Assembly: GCA_036141575.1 (NCBI GenBank)
Contig: JAYZXF010000016.1
Span: forward strand, 1 to 64,000
Source: Pseudomonadota bacterium
Lineage (GTDB): Bacteria; Pseudomonadota; Alphaproteobacteria; UBA2136; JAPKEQ01
Direction: 5' to 3'
DNA length: 64,000 bases
The notes beneath the pieces are model-generated. The model saw only the letters and a program-made list of their open reading frames with translations. It was not told the origin of the DNA and searched no databases. Positions 59,032-64,000 of this stretch are shown in pieces. The translations under genes were made by a program, and so were the position numbers. How positions within the stretch are numbered: position 1 is the first letter of the stretch; every line of letters starts with the position of its first letter.

Positions 59032-61227
59032 TTACAAGCTGCAAGAGACACACCCTTTAACTTCTGTACCCTCTAGTGCCATTTGGCGCAGACGGATGTA
59101 GTAAATGGTTTTAATGCCTTTTTTCCATGCGTAGATTTGTGCTTTGTTAATGTCTCTTGTTGTTACTGTATCTGGGAAGAACAGTGTCAGAGACAGGCCT
59201 TGGTCTACGTGCTGAGTTGCTGCAGCGTAGGTATCAATGATTTTTTCAGGGCCAATTTCGTAAGCGTCCCTGTAGTACTCTTGGTTTTCATTATTCATGA
59301 ATGCCGCTGGGTAGTACACGCGTCCGATTTTACCTTCCTTACGAATCTCAATCTTCGACACGATTGGGTGAATAGAAGATGTTGAGTTGTTAATGTAAGA
59401 AATAGAACCTGTTGGTGGTACAGCCTGTAGGTACGAGTTGTAAATCCCGTGCTTCATCACAGATTTCTTCAGCTTTTCCCAGTCTGCTTGTGTTGGGATA
59501 TGAATGCCCGCTTTCTCAAACAGCTCTTTTACGCGTGGGGTTGCTGGTGTCCACTCTTTTTCAGTGTACTTATCAAAGTATTCACCTGTTGCGTACTTAG
59601 ACTCTTCAAAGCCTTTGAAAGCCTTGCCACGCTCTTTTGCCAGGGCGTTAGATGCTTTAACGGCATGGTATGTCACTGTGTAGAAGTAGATGTTTGTAAA
59701 GTCTACACCTTCTTCGCTACCGTAGTGAATGTGCTCACGTGCAAGGTAACCGTGCAGGTTCATTTGGCCAAGGCCAATGGCGTGCATTTCATCGTTCCCT
59801 TTCGCAACAGATGGCACACAGTCAAGGTGGCTCATTTCTGATACAGCAGTCAGCGCACGAATAGATGTTTCAACTGTTTTGCCAAAGTCTGGTGAATCCA
59901 TTGTTTTCGCAATATTCAGTGAACCTAGGTTACAAGAAATATCATTCCCCATTGTTTTGTAGTCTAGGTTTGTATCGTACTCACTTGGGCTGTTGACCTG
60001 TAGAATCTCAGAGCAAAGGTTACTCATGGATACACGGCCTTTAACCGGGTTGGCTTTGTTTACTGTATCTTCAAACATGATGTACGGGTAGCCAGACTCA
60101 AACTGGATTTCCGCAATTGTTTGGAACAGTTCACGTGCGTTAATTTTTGTTTTCTTAATGCGTGGGTTTTCCACCATTTCGTCGTACTTTTCAGTCACTG
60201 AAATTTCAGAGAATGGAACGCCGTAAATGCGCTCAACATCATATGGTGAGAACAGGTACATGTTCTTGTTCTCTTTTGCGAGTTTGAACGTAATATCTGG
60301 GATCACAACACCAAGAGAAAGAGTCTTAATACGGATCTTCTCATCTGCGTTTTCACGCTTGGTATCCAGGAACTTCATGATGTCTGGGTGGTGTGCGTTT
60401 AGGTAAACGGCACCGGCACCTTGTCTTGCGCCAAGCTGGTTGGCGTATGAAAATGAATCTTCAAGAAGCTTCATCACTGGAATCACACCAGAAGATTGGC
60501 CTTCAACTTTCTTAATGGGTGCGCCTGTCTCACGTAGGTTTGTCAGCATAAGAGCAACGCCTCCGCCACGCTTAGAGAGCTGTAGAGATGAGTTAATCCC
60601 GCGAGAGATCGATTCCATGTTGTCCTCTACACGAAGCAGGAAGCAAGACACAAGCTCACCACGTTGCTTTTTACCCGCGTTTAGGAATGTCGGCGTTGCT
60701 GGCTGGAAGCGCCCGCCAATGATTTCATCAACAAGCTGTGTTGCGAGCTTTTCATCACCACGTGCAAGGGTAAGAGCTGTCATCACAACACGATCTTCGT
60801 AACGCTCTAGGTAGCGTGAGCCGTCAAATGTTTTAAGTGTGTAAGACGTGTAGTATTTGTAAGCACCAAGAAACGCAGGGAAACGGAATTTTTTACCGTA
60901 AGCGTGGTCGTACAAGCCAGAAATAAAGTCAAACTCGTACTGGCCAAGAACTTCGCTCTCGTAGTAACCCTTCATTGTCAGGTGACCAAGCTTTTCTTCT
61001 AGGTTGTGGAAGAACACAGTATTTTGATTTACATGCTGCAAGAAGTACTGACGCGCGGCTTCTTTATCTTTATCAAACTGAATTTGGCCGTTTTCATCAA
61101 CCAGGTTGAGCATTGCATTGAGGTCAAAATAACTCAGCTCAGATGTATCATCTGCGTTATGTACAAGCTCTAGGCCTGTGTCCTCGTTCTCTAAGATGCT
61201 TGTTTGAGCGTTTTTTGCTGCGTCCAT
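59032..61227 (-). CDS. nrdE: Class Ib ribonucleotide reductase alpha subunit
   Basis: 731 aa, typical NrdE length. Reduces NDPs to dNDPs. Visible: [10 protein letters not shown] (first active-site Cys), [27 protein letters not shown] with the radical-site region, [18 protein letters not shown], and the C-terminal redox pair CVSC five residues from the end, which NrdH reduces. It lacks the N-terminal ATP cone of NrdA-type enzymes. Its start overlaps nrdI by 37 nt. Confidence 0.96.
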   Translation of the reverse strand: MDAAKNAQTSILENEDTGLELVHNADDTSELSYFDLNAMLNLVDENGQIQFDKDKEAARQYFLQHVNQNTVFFHNLEEKLGHLTMKGYYESEVLGQYEFDFISGLYDHAYGKKFRFPAFLGAYKYYTSYTLKTFDGSRYLERYEDRVVMTALTLARGDEKLATQLVDEIIGGRFQPATPTFLNAGKKQRGELVSCFLLRVEDNMESISRGINSSLQLSKRGGGVALMLTNLRETGAPIKKVEGQSSGVIPVMKLLEDSFSYANQLGARQGAGAVYLNAHHPDIMKFLDTKRENADEKIRIKTLSLGVVIPDITFKLAKENKNMYLFSPYDVERIYGVPFSEISVTEKYDEMVENPRIKKTKINARELFQTIAEIQFESGYPYIMFEDTVNKANPVKGRVSMSNLCSEILQVNSPSEYDTNLDYKTMGNDISCNLGSLNIAKTMDSPDFGKTVETSIRALTAVSEMSHLDCVPSVAKGNDEMHAIGLGQMNLHGYLAREHIHYGSEEGVDFTNIYFYTVTYHAVKASNALAKERGKAFKGFEESKYATGEYFDKYTEKEWTPATPRVKELFEKAGIHIPTQADWEKLKKSVMKHGIYNSYLQAVPPTGSISYINNSTSSIHPIVSKIEIRKEGKIGRVYYPAAFMNNENQEYYRDAYEIGPEKIIDTYAAATQHVDQGLSLTLFFPDTVTTRDINKAQIYAWKKGIKTIYYIRLRQMALEGTEVKGCVSCSL

Positions 61228-61622
61228 AGTTTTCCTAGTCCTTCTTGTACTCGTCTTACGTCAGTTGGTGTGCCTCTGAGTTCAAAGCGGTAGAGCATCG
61301 GCACGTTGCACTTCCTTGAGATTACATCGCCTGCATAAGCGTAGTATTCTCCAAAATTAGTATTGCCGCTACCAATCACACCTTGGAGATGGGCACGGTT
61401 ATTGGGGTCGTTGAGAAAGCGGATCACCTGTTTAGGCACTGCGCCGCTTCCATCGTCAGCTGCATATGTTGGGCAAATAAGGACAAAAGGCCGTGTCATC
61501 TCTAGATGTGGATCTTTTGGCGATGTAGGGATGCGAAAGGCATCCATCTCTAGCTTTTCAACAAAGTGATGCGTATTGCCTGAACTGGTTGAGAAGTAAA
61601 CAACACATGGGGGCTGCATCAT
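61191..61622 (-). CDS. nrdI: NrdI flavodoxin-like protein
   Basis: 143 aa from MMQPPCVV (AAGGA upstream). FMN-binding signature [18 protein letters not shown], then [19 protein letters not shown] and the terminal [18 protein letters not shown], all typical of NrdI, which supplies oxidant for Mn-cofactor assembly in NrdF. Short gap from nrdH and overlap with nrdE indicate one operon. Confidence 0.95.
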   Translation of the reverse strand: MMQPPCVVYFSTSSGNTHHFVEKLEMDAFRIPTSPKDPHLEMTRPFVLICPTYAADDGSGAVPKQVIRFLNDPNNRAHLQGVIGSGNTNFGEYYAYAGDVISRKCNVPMLYRFELRGTPTDVRRVQEGLGKLWTQQKTLKQAS

Positions 61623-61647
61623 GGCCTTTGTCCTTATAGCATTAAAG

Positions 61648-61887
61648 TTATGCAACCATGCGGCTTGGCGTCAGCGTCGCAATTTTGTCTGGACGGAAAC
61701 CAGACCAGTGGTCGTCCTCTGTTACCACAACAGGGGCTTGGCGGTAGCCAAGTTCAAGAACAGTGTTCATCGCTTCTTCATCTTGCATGATGTCGATCAG
61801 GCTGTACTCAATACCTTTGCGGTCGAGTTCTTTATAAGTTGCTACGCATTGCACGCACGCAGGTTTTGTATAAACGATAACAGACAT
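61648..61887 (-). CDS. nrdH: NrdH glutaredoxin-like redoxin
   Basis: 79 aa from MSVIVYTK. Active site C11-V-Q-C14, then [15 protein letters not shown], a QAPVVV cis-Pro motif and WSGFRPDKI, matching NrdH. It is the reductant for NrdE and is itself reduced by thioredoxin reductase. First gene of nrdHIEF, downstream of NrdR boxes. A frame extends 28 residues upstream into the leader but lacks a ribosome binding site. Confidence 0.95.
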   Translation of the reverse strand: MSVIVYTKPACVQCVATYKELDRKGIEYSLIDIMQDEEAMNTVLELGYRQAPVVVTEDDHWSGFRPDKIATLTPSRMVA

Positions 61888-62064
61888 GGCCTGACCCTTT
61901 TTATTATTTTTATTATTTGTGGGTACAGCACCATATATTGCACCCGAATTTTGTATATCATGCCTTGTCACAGGACAGCTTAAACAGCTCTTTAAAGTTG
62001 ATTTCTCTTACAACTCAACAGCTTGAAGAGTGTGCTGGCGTTGTATTCACTTTTTGTCCCTCTG

Positions 62065-62113
62065 ACACTATATATAGTATGCTCTCACACCATGCAGTGT
62101 CAATATATAGTTA
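62065..62113. promoter_or_regulatory. Pair of NrdR boxes
   Basis: Box 1 ACACTATATATAGTAT (62065-62080) and box 2 around TCAATATATAGT (62100-62111) match the NrdR consensus ACACWATATATWGTGT. Centres are 33 bp apart, about three helical turns. They cover the -10 and -35 of the nrdH promoter, as expected for ATP-cone repressor NrdR. Confidence 0.85.
62074..62103 (-). promoter_or_regulatory. nrdH: nrdHIEF promoter
   Basis: Minus strand TTGACA - 18 nt - TACTAT, with the -35 in NrdR box 2 and the -10 in box 1. The transcript leader to nrdH would be about 180 nt and holds no other gene. Confidence 0.7.
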
Positions 62114-62250
62114 TTCGCTATTTTGGCTATACATCTGCTTTTTGTGTAAAAACAATGTTCTGAGAGGTGATTTTTTTGAAATTTTTATGAGCAGAGAAAA
62201 TGCATACTATGCATACATGTTGAGAGAAAGAAAAAGAGCCTTTAAAACGA

Positions 62251-62281
62251 TTGAAACCCCCTTGTTCCGAGGGGGTTTCAA
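62251..62281 (-). terminator. tRNA-Thr terminator
   Basis: TTGAAACCCCC/GGGGGTTTCAA followed on the minus strand by TCGTTTT. Confidence 0.8.
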
Positions 62282-62283
62282 CA

Positions 62284-62359
62284 TGGTGCCGGTTGCAAGA
62301 TTTGAACTCGCGACCTACTGATTACAAATCAGTTGCTCTACCAACTGAGCTAAACCGGC
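62284..62359 (-). tRNA. tRNA-Thr (anticodon TGT)
   Basis: 76 nt with encoded CCA. Acceptor GCCGGTT pairs with AACCGGC; anticodon loop TTTGTAA between ACTGA/TCAGT stems; T-loop GTTCAAATC. Confidence 0.97.
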
Positions 62360-62459
62360 GACGGAGGTGAATATGCACAAATTTTTGAGCTTTGGCAAGA
62401 GGCTTTTTTATACTTTTTGCATTTTTTTTGAAAAAAGTTAAAAACCATATATTTGATGG

Positions 62460-62488
62460 TTGACAACTCCCTCTGCGCGCGGCATTCT
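62460..62488 (+). promoter_or_regulatory. tRNA-Ser promoter
   Basis: TTGACA - 17 nt - CATTCT, 14 nt before the tRNA. Confidence 0.55.
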
Positions 62489-62502
62489 CTGCCCACTGGT
62501 AT

Positions 62503-62595
62503 GGAGACGTGGCCGAGTGGCTGAAGGCGGCACCCTGCTAAGGTGTTATACGGTGTAAAGCCGTATCGTGGGTTCGAATCCCACCGTCTCCGCCA
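62503..62595 (+). tRNA. tRNA-Ser (anticodon GCT)
   Basis: 93 nt with CCA and a long variable arm (TACGG..CCGTA). Acceptor GGAGACG pairs with CGTCTCC; anticodon loop CTGCTAA. Its 3' end is repeated 200 bp downstream. Confidence 0.97.
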
Positions 62596-62599
62596 GTAA
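62580..62599 (+). repeat. tRNA-Ser 3' end, repeat copy 1 (possible att)
   Basis: CCCACCGTCTCCGCCAGTAA, identical to 62783-62802; this copy is part of the functional tRNA. Confidence 0.75.
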
Positions 62600-62603
62600 A
62601 TTA

Positions 62604-62630
62604 ATTTCCCCTGTTTAGGGGAATTTTTAT
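62604..62630 (+). terminator. tRNA-Ser terminator
   Basis: ATTTCCCCT/AGGGGAATTTTT. Confidence 0.75.
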
Positions 62631-62782
62631 TTTGAAGCAGGATAAATTTAATTAGGGATGAGAACCCGCGGGTTTGAAAGCGAAGCTCAGCAAATGAACG
62701 AAGTGAATGGCAAAGTGAAGCGCTGACGGGATGCCTTTAGGCATAGCCGCCCGAAGGGTGAAGGGCTTTAGCCCGAATCAAC

Positions 62783-62802
62783 CCCACCGTCTCCGCCAGT
62801 AA
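62783..62802 (+). repeat. tRNA-Ser 3' end, repeat copy 2 (possible att)
   Basis: Exact 20-bp copy with no tRNA upstream of it. The ~180 bp between copies has no gene, only short GC-rich inverted repeats (GCCTTTAGGC, CGGGATGCC). Preceded by CGAATC as is copy 1. Confidence 0.75.
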
Positions 62803-62812
62803 TTCTTGAACT

Positions 62813-62833
62813 CACCCCTCGGGGTGTTTTTTT
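62813..62833 (+). terminator. Terminator downstream of the duplicated tRNA end
   Basis: CACCCC/GGGGTG with T8; probably the original tRNA-Ser terminator, now separated from it. Confidence 0.7.
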
Positions 62834-62849
62834 ATACCTAAAAAACAAA

Positions 62850-62872
62850 CAACACCCCCAAATGGGAGTGTT
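62850..62872 (-). terminator. Intrinsic terminator
   Basis: AACACCCCCA/TGGGAGTGTT; on the minus strand it follows the 110-aa gene, whose stop is followed by ACGA. Confidence 0.7.
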
Positions 62873-62884
62873 GAATGATTTCGT

Positions 62885-63217
62885 TTAAAGGGCCTGCAAG
62901 CGCTCAATACACGTTTCTGCACGGGCAGCAACGCCAGAAAGGTCATGCGTGGTTTCAGGGTGATCCTGCATCACATGGTGTGAAGAACGCAGAACTCGGC
63001 CAGCAATACTGGCCCACAGTTTCACATCTTGTGCACTGCCTAAGCCAATATTGTGCTCAAGGTTGTGTTCTATACGCTGAATCGCTCCAACAAGAACATC
63101 CACCTTTTCAACCACAGAGTACGGTTCAGTTCGTTTTGTAAACGTACCTGCCTGATCTGCAGTAATATCTAAGAGGGTATTCAGATTTACGACGGGGGGA
63201 TTGTTATCTTTTGTCAT
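62885..63217 (-). CDS. Unknown 110-aa helical protein
   Basis: Start at MTKDNNPP (GGAAG upstream); the longer frame runs through the promoter. Soluble and mostly helical (VVEKVDVLVGAIQRIEHNLEHN, VKLWASIAGRVLRSSHHVM). His-rich, one Cys near the end. No family recognised. Cassette-type unit: own promoter, ACGA after the stop, own terminator. Confidence 0.7.
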   Translation of the reverse strand: MTKDNNPPVVNLNTLLDITADQAGTFTKRTEPYSVVEKVDVLVGAIQRIEHNLEHNIGLGSAQDVKLWASIAGRVLRSSHHVMQDHPETTHDLSGVAARAETCIERLQAL

Positions 63218-63263
63218 AGAGGCTTCCACATACATAAAAGGAAAGAAAGAGACGTTTGGTATA

Positions 63264-63291
63264 TGTATAAACATTATTTTTTGAATTACAA
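63264..63291 (-). promoter_or_regulatory. Sigma-70-type promoter
   Basis: Minus strand CTTGTAA - 16 nt - TATACA; a CU-rich tract (CTCTTTCTTTCCTTTT) follows in the leader. Confidence 0.55.
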
Positions 63292-63341
63292 GTATGCCCC
63301 CCAAAACCTTAGAAACACACCCTAAAACAGAGGTACACAAC

Positions 63342-63370
63342 TTGTTCTGCTTGTATAAGTTCTTATAATA
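63342..63370 (+). promoter_or_regulatory. Promoter giving a probable leaderless mRNA
   Basis: TTGTTC - 17 nt - TATAAT. The ATG lies only 6 nt past the -10, where transcription itself should start. Confidence 0.55.
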
Positions 63371-63376
63371 TATATA

Positions 63377-64000
63377 TGAAACTTAAAGCATACTGGACAC
63401 TCTTAATGATGGCTGTGACCCTCACAGCTGGTGCCCATGTGCATGCACAAGAAACCGTTCAAGTCACAAGATCAGATGATAAACCACTCTCTCTAACGCT
63501 CTACGGCGCATGGCTACAAGAGAGGTGCGACCCAATTATGATTCTATCTCATGGTCTCAATGATGATGGCTCCTCTCTCTCTTTCATGGCCCTGTCTTTT
63601 GCAAAAAAAGGCTTTAATGTTGCTGTCATGAATCACCCAGAAAGCAACAAGGACACCGTAGTTGGTGCAAGTACTGAAGAATTTATAGCAGCAAGCCATG
63701 ATACCTATAAATTTAAGGCTCGCATGCTCGACCTCTCTGCCGCATATAAATACGCCACACAAAATTGCCAACCTGAGATTCAAGTCATGGGAGGCTATGC
63801 CATGGGTGCAGCACTTACTGTGTTAGAAGCAGGTGCTAAATCGAAACTGCCCATCAAGGGGGAAGACCGTTTTACGGCCTATATTGCTCTCTCCCCTCAA
63901 GGCGTGGGAAAGGTGTTTTCTAGAGCGGCATGGACCAAAATTGTAAAGCCAATGCTCATGATGACTGGCACCAAAGACGACACGCTAGATGGCGAAACTT
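63377..64000 (+). CDS. Alpha/beta-hydrolase-like exported protein, truncated at right edge
   Basis: 208 codons visible; the frame is open to the end. Signal peptide MKLKAYWTLLMMAVTLTAGAHVHA. The fold order is recognisable: IMILSHGLNDDGSS (oxyanion HG), FNVAVMNHPESN, then the elbow VMGGYAMGAALT and later KPMLMMTGTKDDTLDG (acid Asp). The elbow reads G-Y-A-M-G, with Ala (codon at 63799) where the nucleophile Ser of G-x-S-x-G should be, so it may be inactive or use another residue. No ribosome binding site precedes the ATG. Confidence 0.8.

Overview
The window looks like chromosome from a Gram-negative bacterium, most likely an alphaproteobacterium. The basis is an outer-membrane porin, a periplasmic cyclophilin, a Tat-free set of Sec-exported proteins, HK97-type head genes of the kind found in alphaproteobacterial gene transfer agents (GTAs), and a class Ib nrdHIEF operon with NrdR boxes. 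Species cannot be assigned from sequence alone. Two gene populations are interleaved. Ordinary 'core' genes (porin, chemoreceptor, Hsp20, tgt, aldo/keto reductase, spermidine-synthase-like protein, nrdHIEF, tRNAs, phage-head genes) use mixed CTT/CTA/CTG leucine codons. Some 35 small 'cassette' genes are CTG-rich; most are monocistronic, with their own promoter, a GGAG-type ribosome binding site, a short post-stop spacer that nearly always contains ACGA/TCGA, and a strong intrinsic terminator.

Layout. 0-4 kb: mostly leftward cassettes (trypsin-like peptidase fragment, two paralogous 190-aa proteins, three other small proteins). 4.3-21.2 kb: leftward HK97 packaging and head genes in canonical order (small terminase, large terminase, portal, prohead protease, major capsid), but split apart by rightward cassettes. 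The interrupting genes include four proteases (trypsin-like, ClpP, S49, FtsH) and eight tandem genes for exported four-cysteine proteins. 21.4-29 kb: porin, chemoreceptor, three small kinase-fold-like proteins, membrane proteins and a secreted coiled-coil protein. 29-31.7 kb: Hsp20, a three-gene phage-tail-like operon, and a 17-residue-repeat beta-helix protein. 31.9-43.7 kb: tRNA-Lys, secreted and membrane proteins, a spermidine-synthase operon, aldo/keto reductase, two more kinase-like proteins, tgt and a BPL_N-type amidotransferase-like protein. 43.8-47.8 kb: a run of small beta-rich cassette proteins. 47.8-57.9 kb: acyltransferase and cyclophilin, then a K+ channel, a four-gene MotA/MotB-like membrane operon and a divergent TerD-TerB-TerD operon. 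57.9-64 kb: nrdHIEF, tRNA-Thr, tRNA-Ser with a duplicated 3' end, a small cassette gene and a truncated alpha/beta hydrolase-like gene.

Regulation. Many cassettes have promoters of the form CTTGAAA/T - 13 to 16 nt - CCCATAnTTT, which match the heat-shock sigma (RpoH/sigma-32) consensus; others have TTGACA-type sigma-70 promoters, often with a GTATAC palindrome in or near the spacer. Together with FtsH, ClpP, Hsp20 and Ter proteins, this suggests a large stress-inducible accessory regulon scattered into, and dividing, an old GTA-like head operon. The two most system-like candidates are the Ter plus MotA/MotB-like plus K+ channel cluster (49.7-57.8 kb) and the cassette architecture itself.
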